Of a stretch of DNA of 64,000 bases, positions 50,502 to 58,932 are shown piece after piece. The notes beneath the pieces were generated by a model. It was not told where the DNA came from, made no database searches, and saw nothing but the letters and a program-made list of their open reading frames with translations. The stretch's first letter is position 1. Each line of letters opens with the position of its first letter. Position numbers and translations under genes: made by a program. Location of the stretch: NCBI RefSeq assembly GCF_002091475.1, contig NZ_BCTR01000007.1, positions 124,001-188,000 of the forward strand. Direction: 5' to 3'. The DNA comes from Sphingomonas azotifigens NBRC 15497. GTDB lineage: Bacteria > Pseudomonadota > Alphaproteobacteria > Sphingomonadales > Sphingomonadaceae.

Positions 50502-51067
50502 GCATCACGCGGGATCTCGATCGCGCCGAGCGAGGCGAGATGATCGGTAATGAACTGGCAGTCGAGCAGGCAGAAGCCGCCCGCCTTCAGCCGCGCGACG
50601 AGATGGGCAAGCGCGACCTTCGAGGCATCGCGCACCCGTGTGACCATCGATTCGCCGAAAAAGGCGCGGCCCAGCGCGAGGCCGTACAGGCCGCCGGCGA
50701 GCCGGTCGCCGTCCCAGCATTCGATCGAATGGGCGTGGCCGAGCCGGTGCAGCGCGAGGAAGGCGCGCTCGATCGGGCCGTTGATCCAGGTATCGGGCCG
50801 GTCCTGCGCGGATTCGGCGCACAGCCGGATCATGCCCTCGAAGTCGCGGTCCACCGTGACCTCGAAGCGATCGGCGAGCACGACCTTGCGCAGCGAGCGG
50901 GAGAGGTGGAAGCGGTCGAGCGGCAGCACCCCGCGCAGCTTGGGTTCCACCCAATAGACCGAGGCGGCGTCGCGGGAATCGGCCATTGGGAACACGCCCA
51001 TGGCATAGGCGCGCAGCACCAGCGCCGGATCGAGGTCCTTGGGGGGCGTACGGCGGTGCTTCACCAT
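50330..51067 (-). CDS. aat: Leucyl/phenylalanyl-tRNA--protein transferase
   Basis: 245 residues. It adds Leu or Phe to N-terminal Arg or Lys of proteins, marking them for ClpAP (N-degron pathway). Family motifs: LVLRAYAMGVFPMA, WVEPKLRGVLPL, RCAE-like RLCAESAQDRPDTWI, HAHSIECWDG, GGLYGLALGRAFFGESM and LLDCQFITDHLASLGA. The ATG at 51067 overlaps the TGA of the ParA-like gene by 1 nt (TGATG), so the two are coupled. The C-terminal 57 codons overlap the DUF2155 gene antisense, and the family-like ending SGPLSRKVIAQLL shows this end is real. Confidence 0.95.
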   Translation of the reverse strand: MVKHRRTPPKDLDPALVLRAYAMGVFPMADSRDAASVYWVEPKLRGVLPLDRFHLSRSLRKVVLADRFEVTVDRDFEGMIRLCAESAQDRPDTWINGPIERAFLALHRLGHAHSIECWDGDRLAGGLYGLALGRAFFGESMVTRVRDASKVALAHLVARLKAGGFCLLDCQFITDHLASLGAIEIPRDAYVALLGEALGDSTGAVSLPPAASGDLFALDAPGVDAGTVSGPLSRKVIAQLLGHTS

Positions 51068-51801
51068 CAGCCAGTGCGCGCGGCGAGCGATCGTTCGATC
51101 GCCTGCCACACCTCGTTGAACGCGCGCGCAGCGGCGCTGCGGGGTGCGAACGCGCCGACCGGCGCGCGCCGGGCAGCGACCGATTCGATCAGGCTGGCCA
51201 TCGGGATCACCGGCCAGTCGGGATGCTGCGCCAGCGCCTCGGCATGGAGCTTGCGGCGGCGATCGACCATGGCGTGGACCGGCATCAGCGGCACCTTGGC
51301 GCCGCGCTGGGCGAGGTGCGCGGCAACTTCCTCGAACGCCCGCTGCGACAGCGGCGAGGGGACCACCGGCACCACGATCAGATCGGCGGCGCGCATCACC
51401 TGCTCGCTGGTCTCGGTAAGCCCCGGTGGGCAATCGAGCAGGATGCGATCGAAATCGGCGGCGAGGTCCTCGAGCAGCTTGCTCAGCCGCTTCTTCTTGT
51501 CGAGCGCGTGGAAGAGATGGTCGAGCTGGCGCAGCGAGGTGTCGGCGGGGAGCAGCGCCAGCCGATCGATCGCAGTGGCGCGGATCAGCTTGGCGGCGGC
51601 GACATCCTTGGAGAAGATCGACTGGGCCTGGTGCCGGTTCGGGGCATCGCCGCCGAGCACATAGGTGGCGGCGGCCTGGGGATCGAGGTCCCAGAGCAGC
51701 GTGCAGCGCGCCGAACGGATCGCGGATGCCCAGCCAAGGTTCACCGTCAGGGTGGTTTTCCCCACGCCGCCCTTCAGGCTGTAGATTGCGATCGTCGCCA
51801 C
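51067..51801 (-). CDS. ParA/MinD-family ATPase
   Basis: 244 residues from a GTG at 51801 (GGGAG upstream). The deviant Walker A KGGVGKTT, switch I region DLDPQAAATY and Walker B ILLDCPPGLTE are clear. This is the ParA superfamily, whose members position chromosomes, plasmids, chemoreceptors or other cargo by ATP-dependent cycling on DNA or membrane. There is no ParB beside it and no plasmid feature, so it is an orphan of unknown cargo. It is co-translated with aat, with which no link is established. Confidence 0.92.
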   Translation of the reverse strand: MATIAIYSLKGGVGKTTLTVNLGWASAIRSARCTLLWDLDPQAAATYVLGGDAPNRHQAQSIFSKDVAAAKLIRATAIDRLALLPADTSLRQLDHLFHALDKKKRLSKLLEDLAADFDRILLDCPPGLTETSEQVMRAADLIVVPVVPSPLSQRAFEEVAAHLAQRGAKVPLMPVHAMVDRRRKLHAEALAQHPDWPVIPMASLIESVAARRAPVGAFAPRSAAARAFNEVWQAIERSLAARTG

Positions 51802-51831
51802 GTGCGTCTCCCTTAAGGCCAAGCTGACATG

Positions 51832-51863
51832 AAAAAAGCCCGGCGGAAATAGCCGCCGGGCTT
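51832..51863 (-). terminator. Terminator after the MliC-like gene
   Basis: Arms AGCCCGGCGG and CCGCCGGGCTT around AAATAG-type loop, followed on the minus strand by six T residues. It lies 24 nt after the stop at 51887 and just upstream of the ParA-like gene start. Confidence 0.92.
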
Positions 51864-51886
51864 TGGGTTCGTTGGGGGATGCAGGC

Positions 51887-52276
51887 TTACGCCTTGCAGC
51901 TGTGGGTCGAGCCGTCGGCCAGGGTGATCTTGGCAGCCTTGGCGTTGCCGTCGATCTGGTAGCCGCCCTCGGCGGTGAACGGCTTGCCGGCTTCCGGCGC
52001 GTGCAGCAGGACCGACTTCATCGAATCCTTCTTCTCGCGCAGCGAGGCCATCTTGCCTTCCTTGAAGAAGTCGACGAACAGCAGGGTGTTGCCCGGCTGG
52101 CAGCGGAAGCTCACCGAGCTTTCGATCGTCGGCGGCGTTTCGACCGGCGCGGCGTTCGCAAGCTGCGAAGCCATCGGATCCGGCGCGCGGCTGTCCACCA
52201 CTTCAGGCTTGTTGTTGCAGGCGGCGAGCGAAAGCAGGGCCGCGGCGGAAAGAGCGATCGGGGAGGCGTTTTTCAT
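51887..52276 (-). CDS. MliC-like lipoprotein (possible lysozyme inhibitor)
   Basis: 129 residues. Lipoprotein signal with LSLAACNN. After a polar linker, SFRCQPGNTLLFVDFFKEGK and later GGYQIDG and ADGSTHSCKA follow the beta-barrel pattern of MliC/PliC proteins, which block host C-type lysozyme; the two Cys (CQPG and SCKA) could form the fold's disulfide. The similarity is moderate, so a different small lipoprotein is possible. It is a single-gene unit with its own terminator. Confidence 0.7.
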   Translation of the reverse strand: MKNASPIALSAAALLSLAACNNKPEVVDSRAPDPMASQLANAAPVETPPTIESSVSFRCQPGNTLLFVDFFKEGKMASLREKKDSMKSVLLHAPEAGKPFTAEGGYQIDGNAKAAKITLADGSTHSCKA

Positions 52277-52495
52277 AGCGTAGGGTGCTTTTCCTCAGGC
52301 GGTAATCATCGTCAAGCGAAAAGGGGTAACAAGGTTACACGCAATGGTGCAACGCAACGAAACAGACGCATTGTTGCGCGATTCCAGAAACGCGAGCCAG
52401 TCCGGTGCGATGCCGAGGGCGCGGGAAGGGAGCTGTTTACCCTGCTTGACCCCGGCACGCCGACTGCGCAGGGGAACGGCACGAGGAGAGTGCGC

Positions 52496-52996
52496 ATGAA
52501 ACCGAGCCTGTGCTGGACCCTGGTGCCGCTGACGCTGCTGGCAGCGTGCGGGGGCACGCCTACCGAAAACCAGGCCGACGATCCCGCCAATGCGGCGGTG
52601 GCGCGCGGGCCGATGCTGGGCGGGGTGGACCTGTCGACGCCGCTCCAGATCCGCCCGCGCGAGGGGCGCGACTGGGCGCTCGATCTCGCCCCCGGCCGCA
52701 TCCTGTTCCAGCAGGAAGGGGCCAAGCAGATGCCCTTCTATCCGGTCTCGCCGCGGATGCAGCAGGGCGCCGCCGTGTATCCGACACAGACACCGGAGGG
52801 TGAGACGGTGACGATCACCCTGCGGCCCGGTGCCTGCGCAGAGGGCGCGGTGCTCACCGCCGAACTGCGGATCGGTGCGCAGACGCTGCAGGGCTGTGCG
52901 CATCCGCAGAGCGTGGAGCAGGTCCACCGCGACATGTACAACGAGGCGCTCGCCATGCCCTATGTGCCCGACAATGGCAGCGGCAACGCCGACTAG
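52496..52996 (+). CDS. Hypothetical lipoprotein
   Basis: 166 residues. Lipobox LLAACGG after a short signal. The mature part is beta-rich (LQIRPREGRDWALDLAPGRILF, VTITLRPGACAEG, LTAELRIGAQTLQGC), with two Cys that could pair. No domain is recognised, though the pattern recalls small envelope lipoproteins with a META/MliC-like repeat. The ATG at 52496 has GAGGAGAG upstream. Its stop overlaps the end of the convergent histidine kinase gene by 4 nt. Confidence 0.72.
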   Translation: MKPSLCWTLVPLTLLAACGGTPTENQADDPANAAVARGPMLGGVDLSTPLQIRPREGRDWALDLAPGRILFQQEGAKQMPFYPVSPRMQQGAAVYPTQTPEGETVTITLRPGACAEGAVLTAELRIGAQTLQGCAHPQSVEQVHRDMYNEALAMPYVPDNGSGNAD

Positions 52997-54348
52997 GCGG
53001 GCAGCGGCACGTCCCGGGCGGCGTCCAGCGCCGCCGCCACCGGCAGGGTGAAGGCGAAGGTGGCGCCGCCGCCGGGCGTCTCCTCCGCCCAGATCCGACC
53101 GCCATGGCCTTCGATCAAATGGCGCGAAATGGCGAGCCCCAGCCCAAGTCCGGTGCCGCTGTCCGGCGCGCTCTGGGCGAGGCCGGGCTGGAACAGGCGG
53201 TCGCGCTTGTCGCTGGCGATGCCTGGGCCGTTATCGATCACCTTCAGCACGATCTCTGTGTCGGACAGCGGCTCGGCGCGCAGCCAGATCGCGGCGCCCG
53301 GCAGATCCTGGGCCGCTTCGCTCGCGTTGCGCAGCAGGTTGGCCAGCACCTGAACGATCTGGACATTGTCGAATCTGGCGAAGCGTGCATCGGGGGCGAC
53401 CGAGATCGTCATCGGCGGCAGCGGCCGTGGGGCGGCATCGCGCACCAGGCGCATTGCCTCTTCGAGCACGCCGGTCACGGGACGGGCTTCGAGCACGAGA
53501 TCGCCGTGATGCACCATGCGGCGGATGCGCCGGATGATCTCGCCGGCCCGCTGCAACTGCTGCTCGGCGGCGGCATTCAACCCGCGCACGTGCTCGTCAC
53601 TGCTCGGAGACAGGCGGATGGCCGCCATGTAATTGGCGGCGGCCGAGAGCGGCTGGTTGAGTTCGTGCGCCACCGTCGCGGCGATCGAGCCGAGCGCGCT
53701 CGCCCGGGTGAGCTCCAGCATCCGCTGCTCGATCGCGCCGCGTTCGGCGAGCATGCGGTCGCGCTCCTGCAGCCGAAGGCGCAGCTCGCGGTCGACGCCG
53801 ATGCGATGATCGGCAAGCGTGACATAGCTGGACAGCGTCTGGAGGAAGCGGATCTCGGTATCGCTGAACCGCGGGCAGCAACGCCGGCCAAAGGCGAGCG
53901 TGCCGAGCAACCGGTTCTTGTGGAGCAGCGGCGTGCCGTAAAAGGCCTGGAGCCCCATCGCGCGTGCGGTCGCGTGCGTCGGATCTTCCGACTGCTGGAT
54001 ATGCTCACCGATCAGCACGCGCCGGTCGCGCGCGAGGGTGCTGCAGACCGAGTCGCTGATGCCGACGCGCCGCCACGGGATCATGCGCTCCGGCGGCACC
54101 CCGCCCCAGGCGACCAGGTCCAGCGCCTGGCCGGGTTCGTCAAAGGCATAATGGAAGAAGACGTCGAGCCGCACCTCGCCATGGATGCGCGCGAAGATGC
54201 TGTCGAGCGCCGGGGCCAGGTCTTCGGCTTGCAGCAATTCGCTCGCGCTCTCCGCGAGTAGCTCGAGCAGACGGCGATGGACATTGTCGTCATCGCCCGC
54301 ATCGCAGGCCTGACGGCCCGGGCGGAGGAGGTCGCTGCTCGTCAGCAT
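52993..54348 (-). CDS. Orphan GAF-domain sensor histidine kinase
   Basis: 451 residues. A GAF domain (about 30-180; LVAWGGVPPERMIPW, GLQAFYGTPLLHKNRLLGTLAFG) is followed by the dimerisation/phosphoacceptor helix (about 215-275, H-box VAHELNQPLSAAANYM) and HATPase domain (about 285-440; N-box LANLLRNASEAAQDL, G1 VIDNGPGI, G2 GTGLGLGLAIS). There are no membrane segments, so it senses a cytoplasmic signal, perhaps through a ligand or cofactor of the GAF domain. No response regulator lies beside it, so its partner is encoded elsewhere. The H-box type is that of FixL-like kinases. Confidence 0.93.
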   Translation of the reverse strand: MLTSSDLLRPGRQACDAGDDDNVHRRLLELLAESASELLQAEDLAPALDSIFARIHGEVRLDVFFHYAFDEPGQALDLVAWGGVPPERMIPWRRVGISDSVCSTLARDRRVLIGEHIQQSEDPTHATARAMGLQAFYGTPLLHKNRLLGTLAFGRRCCPRFSDTEIRFLQTLSSYVTLADHRIGVDRELRLRLQERDRMLAERGAIEQRMLELTRASALGSIAATVAHELNQPLSAAANYMAAIRLSPSSDEHVRGLNAAAEQQLQRAGEIIRRIRRMVHHGDLVLEARPVTGVLEEAMRLVRDAAPRPLPPMTISVAPDARFARFDNVQIVQVLANLLRNASEAAQDLPGAAIWLRAEPLSDTEIVLKVIDNGPGIASDKRDRLFQPGLAQSAPDSGTGLGLGLAISRHLIEGHGGRIWAEETPGGGATFAFTLPVAAALDAARDVPLPA

Positions 54349-54457
54349 GGCAAGGCTATGGCGGATACAGGATAGCGCAGGGAGGCCGCCGGCCCGATAC
54401 CGTATTGCTACTGAGTCGCAGATCGGTGGGATTCATGGTGGCGGCGCCATGCTATTG

Positions 54458-54964
54458 CTAAGCGTTTGCAGCTGTAAAATGCGCCAGCGCCGCCCATGCG
54501 GGCGCTTTGGCGGCGAGGCCGACGGTGTGGAGCGGGCTGGAGGATGGCAGCGCGAGGACGGTGTAGCGATCGGCCGCCGCGCCGAGCTGGCGCAGCCCGT
54601 GGCGATGCGCGGTGGCACCGTTGAAGGCGATGCAGCGGAGACCGGGCAGCGTGGCGGCAAGCCCGGCGATGTCGTGCGGGGCAATGTCGCGAAGCGCGGC
54701 GTCGGTGCTGCCGGGCCGTGTGGCGCTGGCGACCACGTCCCACAGCCCGATCCGCGCGGCACGCAGCGCGTCGAGCCGGGCATCATAGGACAGCGCGGCA
54801 AGATCGCAGCCGGCGGCGGGGGAAAGCAGCTGCCAGAACTGGTTCTGCGGGTGCGCGTAATAACGCCGCGCCGCCAGCGACCGCTCGCCCGGCAGCGAGC
54901 CGAGCACGAGCAGGCGGGTATCGGGCGCGACAACGGGCGGGAAGCTGTGCTTGCGATCGGGCAT
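54458..54964 (-). CDS. UDG-superfamily DNA glycosylase (hypoxanthine/deoxyinosine type)
   Basis: 168 residues from the ATG at 54964. LLVLGSLPGERSLAARRYYA with HPQNQFWQLL resembles the active-site loop of the family of small glycosylases that excise hypoxanthine or mismatched uracil; LPSSSPLHTVGLAAK is the late substrate-pinch loop. The enzyme would start base-excision repair of deaminated bases. No Shine-Dalgarno is obvious, and upstream in-frame starts add non-conserved residues. It is a single gene after the histidine kinase. Confidence 0.82.
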   Translation of the reverse strand: MPDRKHSFPPVVAPDTRLLVLGSLPGERSLAARRYYAHPQNQFWQLLSPAAGCDLAALSYDARLDALRAARIGLWDVVASATRPGSTDAALRDIAPHDIAGLAATLPGLRCIAFNGATAHRHGLRQLGAAADRYTVLALPSSSPLHTVGLAAKAPAWAALAHFTAANA

Positions 54965-55301
54965 GCGGGGGCGGTGTAGGACTTGGGCCGAGGCGCGGGA
55001 AGGGGGCATTTGGTCGCACTAGCTGGTTGAAACGGTCATAGTTCGCGCCCGAACGGATATTCTGCCCCGCGTTTCCCACGAGAACTAGGCGCCCCTCAAC
55101 GTGGGGCCATGCATGGCGCTCCTGGGACCATCAAACCTCCGAATCCAGACCGAACTTCAGCCGGACCGGCAGCTCACGCTCAGTTCTTGCGGTCGCCGTC
55201 AGCGTTGGGCGTGGGCCCGCGAGCCAAGAGATTATCGCTGACTTGCGAGGGGCGGTTCGTGTCTCTGGTGACGGGTGACGGGCGGACGCGACGGCATGCG
55301 C
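54965..55301. other. Intergenic region without recognisable genes
   Basis: 337 nt with no credible open frame on either strand, although it is mid-GC rather than AT-rich and has several coding-like short fragments. It may be the remnant of a decayed gene. No repeat or terminator is clear. Confidence 0.35.
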
Positions 55302-55940
55302 TCACTTCGAGCTTGCGGACTCGAACGTTACCATGACCATCCGCGTGTCGTATGTAGGTCCTCCACTAATACCTTGTGTCGGCACCGGCGCCTGAATCAT
55401 AACCTGCGCGCACGCTACCTTGTCCACCGCGGCACTGCCGCTGCTCACTTCGACCCGGCATGCATCCGGTTTGCCCGTCGCCGCGAAATGCACGCGCGTC
55501 AGCGCGGGTGCGGTATATTCAGCCGGCAGTTTTGCCACCTCAACGATGAGGTCGATCCTCGGAATTTCCTGGGCCTTCGGATAGTAGGGCAGCTGCCACC
55601 CGAACGAACCGGAGTAGGTCGCGCGGATGGCATGGCCCGCTGCATCCAGCGCGGGGTGGAACTTTGCCCGCTTCAAGAGAATCGCGCAGGTATACTGATC
55701 CAGCTCCGCGTACCCGGACGTCAACGTGACATGGCAGCCATCCGGCTTGCCCATCGTGTCGATGGTGAGGACATAATGTAGCCTGCCAGCTTTGCCTTCG
55801 TGGCTCGCATCTGGCGGGTAGTCGACATCTGTCACCCAGTTGACCGGGGGGAGCAAGGGCTTCAACGGCGTGACTACCCCGCCTTTCTGCACCTCGATAG
55901 CCTGCACTAAAGCTGCCGCAGTCAACAACATCGAGATCAT
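55302..55940 (-). CDS. Exported TonB C-terminal-like protein
   Basis: 212 residues. Signal peptide MISMLLTAAALVQA from the ATG at 55940, which has GGAGG 6 nt upstream. The first repeat (VDYPPDASHEGKAGRLHYVL, CHVTLTSGYAELDQYTC, AKFHPALDAAGHAIRATYSG) follows the TonB C-terminal fold including YP-x-x-A and the F-x-P-A strand; the second half (VHFAATGKPDACRVEVSSGS) looks like a diverged second copy. It has no membrane anchor or Pro-rich spacer, so it is not a working TonB. Function unknown. Codon use seems slightly less GC-biased than the neighbours. Confidence 0.68.
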   Translation of the reverse strand: MISMLLTAAALVQAIEVQKGGVVTPLKPLLPPVNWVTDVDYPPDASHEGKAGRLHYVLTIDTMGKPDGCHVTLTSGYAELDQYTCAILLKRAKFHPALDAAGHAIRATYSGSFGWQLPYYPKAQEIPRIDLIVEVAKLPAEYTAPALTRVHFAATGKPDACRVEVSSGSAAVDKVACAQVMIQAPVPTQGISGGPTYDTRMVMVTFESASSK

Positions 55941-56185
55941 CCGTCGCCTCCATATGCGGCTCAATGATGGCCCTGCACTTGGGGGCGAATCAAGTGCTGG
56001 ATATTAGCTTTGTAAGTCGCTCCGCTTTGCTGTCCGACGAACGCCGGGCACCTAGCGACTGTAATGCGTCGAGGACAGAGCCATGCTGATAAGTCCACTC
56101 CACGCCGGCTGAGCGTACTGGAATTTCCGTCGGCAAACATTCATGCTGTGCCCGTCCAACCCGTATCTTCGCGATCGGAGCCGAG

Positions 56186-56632
56186 ATGACGCAACCATCG
56201 ACTAGAGATTTCCTGGCGGAGAGCTGGAGTTCCTGGATGAATGCTGCGTTCGCGCCGCAGAAGCTCTGGCAGTCGATCAACCCGGGCTGGTCGTTCGGCA
56301 ACGTCATCATCAACGACCAGAACTCGCGTGCGCCGCAGACCGAGCAGCGCATCCTGTCCCGGGAAAGCTATGGCCGGCAGATCGGCAAGCTGCTGGATGC
56401 CGTCGGCGTGCTGGTCGAGCGACAGTCCGATCACGCCGACAACAAGGCCTTTGTCCAGCTCACGGAGCTGGCCGCGCGGATCGAGGACATAAAGCGCGAC
56501 GCCGCCGTCGATCGTATCGCGCGCCTCCGTTCCGATCTGGAGACGCTGCGCGACTCCGACCGTCCCGAAGACCAGGCGGCCTTCCAGGCGAACCTCGAGG
56601 CGTTGCGCACGCTGGTGCGGGAGGTGGGGTGA
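56186..56632 (+). CDS. Hypothetical coiled-coil protein
   Basis: 148 residues. An N-terminal Trp-rich region (SWSSWMNAAFAPQKLWQSINPGW) leads into a mostly helical, charged body (LAARIEDIKRDAAVDRIARL, LRSDLETLRDSD) without signal peptide or membrane segments. No domain recognised. GGAGCCGAG precedes the ATG. It is divergent from the TonB-like gene, with about 245 nt between them that holds nothing recognisable. Confidence 0.6.
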   Translation: MTQPSTRDFLAESWSSWMNAAFAPQKLWQSINPGWSFGNVIINDQNSRAPQTEQRILSRESYGRQIGKLLDAVGVLVERQSDHADNKAFVQLTELAARIEDIKRDAAVDRIARLRSDLETLRDSDRPEDQAAFQANLEALRTLVREVG

Positions 56633-56708
56633 GGCACGGGCGCGGCGCGGATCGGCGATGTCTCGCCCGTCTTCCCCCCGCGCATGAACCGGCGTAGCAT
56701 CGCGCCCC

Positions 56709-57038
56709 ATGGCCCGCACGATCACCCACTATCGGGACTTCTGGCCCCATTACCTGCGCGAGCACGCCAAGCCCGCGACGCGCCGGCTGCATTATCTCGG
56801 CACCGCGCTCACCTTCGCCGCGCTGGCCGCGGGGCTGCTGCTCGATCGCTGGTGGCTGATCGCCATGCCGCTCGCCGGCTATGGCTTCGCCTGGGGCGCG
56901 CATTTCGGCGTCGAGCGCAACCGGCCGGCGACCTTCACCTATCCGCTCTGGTCGCTCTTCTCCGATTACCGGATGTTCTTCCTCTGGCTGGGCGGGCGGC
57001 TTACGCCGCATCTGAAGCAGGCTGGCGTCGCCGAATAG
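56709..57038 (+). CDS. DUF962/Mpo1-like membrane protein
   Basis: 109 residues. DFWPHYLREHAKPATRRLHYLG and later WGAHFGVERNRPATFTYPLW with DYRMFFLW match the DUF962 family. Its yeast member Mpo1 is an Fe(II)-dependent dioxygenase that shortens 2-hydroxy fatty acids during phytosphingosine breakdown. The His of YLREHAKP, RRLHYLG and WGAHF are the likely iron ligands. Two membrane segments lie at about 32-45 and 50-66. As sphingomonads carry sphingolipids with 2-hydroxy acyl chains, a role in their turnover is plausible. It is 46 nt before the cysteine synthase start. Confidence 0.85.
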   Translation: MARTITHYRDFWPHYLREHAKPATRRLHYLGTALTFAALAAGLLLDRWWLIAMPLAGYGFAWGAHFGVERNRPATFTYPLWSLFSDYRMFFLWLGGRLTPHLKQAGVAE

Positions 57039-57084
57039 ATAGGCTTGCTTGCCTGATGGCGGGGCACGCTCCTATCTACGCGCC

Positions 57085-58077
57085 ATGCACGTTTCCCAGA
57101 ACACGCTCGCGCTGATCGGCAACACGCCGCTGGTTCGCCTGAAGGGTCCCAGCGACGAGACCGGCTGCGACATCTTCGCCAAGTGCGAGTTCGCCAATCC
57201 CGGCGCGTCGGTGAAGGACCGCGCCGCGCTCTACATCGTCAACGATGCCGAGGAACAGGGCATCCTGGCGCCGGGCGGCACGATCGTCGAGGGGACGGCG
57301 GGCAATACCGGCATCGGCCTCGCGCTGGTCGCCAATGCCAAGGGCTATCGCACGATCATCGTGATGCCCGAGACCCAGTCGCGCGAGAAGATGGACACGC
57401 TGCGCGCGCTCGGCGCCGAACTCGTGCTGGTGCCGGCGGCGCCCTATTCGAACCCCGGCCATTTCGTCCACACCAGCCGGCGGATCGCCGAGGAAACCCC
57501 GAACGCGATCTGGGCCAACCAGTTCGACAATACCGCCAACCGCAAGGCGCATATCTGCGGTACGGCGGAAGAGATCTGGACGCAGATGGAGGGCCGGATC
57601 GACGGCTTCACCTGCGCGGCGGGCACCGGCGGCACCATCGCCGGCGTGGGGCTGGGGCTGAAGGCCAAGGACGAGACGGTGACGATCGCGCTGAGCGACC
57701 CGCACGGCGCCGCGCTCTACGAATATTATGCCTGTGGCGAACTGCGCAGCGAGGGCTCGTCGGTGGCCGAGGGAATCGGCCAGGGGCGGATCACCGGCAA
57801 TCTGGAAGGCGCGCCGATCGATACCCAGTTTCGCATCTCCGACGAGGAGGGGCTCGCCTGGGTGCGCCGGCTGCTCGCCGAGGAGGGGCTGTGCCTCGGC
57901 CTGTCCTCCGGCATCAACGTTGCGGGGGCGGTGCGGCTGGCGAAGGCGCTCGGGCCCGGCAAGCGGGTCGCGACGATCCTGTGCGACACCGGATTTCGCT
58001 ACCTTTCGACGCTGTACAATGCCGACTGGCTGCGGTCGAAGGGGCTTACCGTGCCGGAATGGTTAACGCGAACCTGA
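57085..58077 (+). CDS. cysK: Cysteine synthase A-type enzyme
   Basis: 330 residues. It joins O-acetylserine and sulfide to cysteine using PLP. Motifs: NTLALIGNTPLVRL, CEFANPGASVKDRAA (PLP lysine), EGTAGNTGIGLALV (substrate loop), GTGGTIAGVG (phosphate cup) and LGLSSGINVAGAV. The cysteine-synthase GTAGNTG replaces the usual TSGNTG, and a longer C-terminal part than CysK is seen, as in a proteobacterial cysK-like subgroup that may act on related beta-substituted serines. ATG at 57085 is preferred to the frame start at 57049. Confidence 0.9.
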   Translation: MHVSQNTLALIGNTPLVRLKGPSDETGCDIFAKCEFANPGASVKDRAALYIVNDAEEQGILAPGGTIVEGTAGNTGIGLALVANAKGYRTIIVMPETQSREKMDTLRALGAELVLVPAAPYSNPGHFVHTSRRIAEETPNAIWANQFDNTANRKAHICGTAEEIWTQMEGRIDGFTCAAGTGGTIAGVGLGLKAKDETVTIALSDPHGAALYEYYACGELRSEGSSVAEGIGQGRITGNLEGAPIDTQFRISDEEGLAWVRRLLAEEGLCLGLSSGINVAGAVRLAKALGPGKRVATILCDTGFRYLSTLYNADWLRSKGLTVPEWLTRT

Positions 58078-58126
58078 GGCACCGCTCGACAAACGTGTGC
58101 TTGCGCGTTACATTTATGCCACAGTC

Positions 58127-58453
58127 ATGAAAATCGGTTCGCATCAGGATCCTGCCCAGGCCATGCAGCGCGTTCGCGTTGGCATGACCGGCCTTGCCGC
58201 CGTCATCCTGCTGATGGCGCTGTCGTTCGTGGTCTTCTCGTCTGTGAACCGCGAGGCGCCGGTGAGTGCGGCCGGCGCATCGAACGCGGCGGTGGTCGCC
58301 AACCTGACCGGAATCGACAATGTTGCCGCCGACCGGACGCGCGACGAGCCGCTCGCCGAACTGGGCGTGGCGCCCAGCACCGATCCGGCGGACCCTGCCA
58401 GCGCCGCCAAGGCGCGCGAACGGGCGCATCGCCAGGACGCCGCCGGCAACTGA
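58127..58453 (+). CDS. Hypothetical single-TM protein
   Basis: 108 residues from the ATG at 58127. A short cytoplasmic region (QDPAQAMQRVRVGMTG) precedes one membrane helix (LAAVILLMALSFVVFSSV). The rest is a disordered Ala/Asp-rich periplasmic tail with a dipeptide-like EPLAELGVAPSTDP. No domain recognised. It lies 49 nt after cysteine synthase in the same direction; it has a weak ribosome-binding site. Its place in front of the dcw cluster is common for small membrane proteins but no role is known. Confidence 0.6.
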   Translation: MKIGSHQDPAQAMQRVRVGMTGLAAVILLMALSFVVFSSVNREAPVSAAGASNAAVVANLTGIDNVAADRTRDEPLAELGVAPSTDPADPASAAKARERAHRQDAAGN

Positions 58454-58932
58454 TCGCTGCGGAGTCGCGGCGGTCGCGGGGAGGGGGCCCCACCGCGACG
58501 GTCGCTCGGGGATCGCCGGGGAAATTGCCCCACTTTCCGGGACGCGTTTGCATCCGTCGCCGGTGCGCCTTCGATCAGCCTGACAATTCAGATACTTAGC
58601 GGAATTCGCTTCGCGACCGGCGAACACGCCGGCCGGCGCACGCCGTGCGCTGTTTTCCTTTCCAGCTAGGGACTTTCGCGGAGCGTGGCGGAACAAAACG
58701 GATCATTGTAGAGAACAAAGCCGGTAAACAGGCGTAAAAGCGACCAGCAGTGGCGCTGGGTGGTTCAAATTCCCGTGCAATCCCCAACTCTCCCGTTGTC
58801 TCCCGTCCTATATTGTGATTAAAAGAACACACTAAAGGGGGGCACGAACCCTTTCTCCTGAACATCTCCAGCTGGGGCACGGTCCGCGTGATTCCGGCGG
58901 CGGGAGAGTCGTGCCTGGCTCGGGGTTTTGGC
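58454..58932. other. Upstream region of the dcw cluster
   Basis: 479 nt without a gene. A hairpin GTCGCGG (58473-58479) with CCGCGAC (58493-58499) has no T-run. A TATATT near 58810 could be a -10 for mraZ. The stretch 58748-58770 carries repeated TGG/GGTGG groups like the mraZ operator repeats described in other bacteria, but spacing is irregular. No tRNA or sRNA is evident. Confidence 0.4.

Noticed and set aside
58680..58720. Two GAAC words upstream of mraZ that might be an alphaproteobacterial LexA box
   Set aside because: They are 18 nt apart instead of the 7 nt needed for the GAAC-N7-GAAC operator.
58741..58800. GGTTCAAATTCC near 58763 resembling a tRNA T-arm
   Set aside because: The bases on either side do not pair as a T-stem and no acceptor or anticodon stem can be folded around it.
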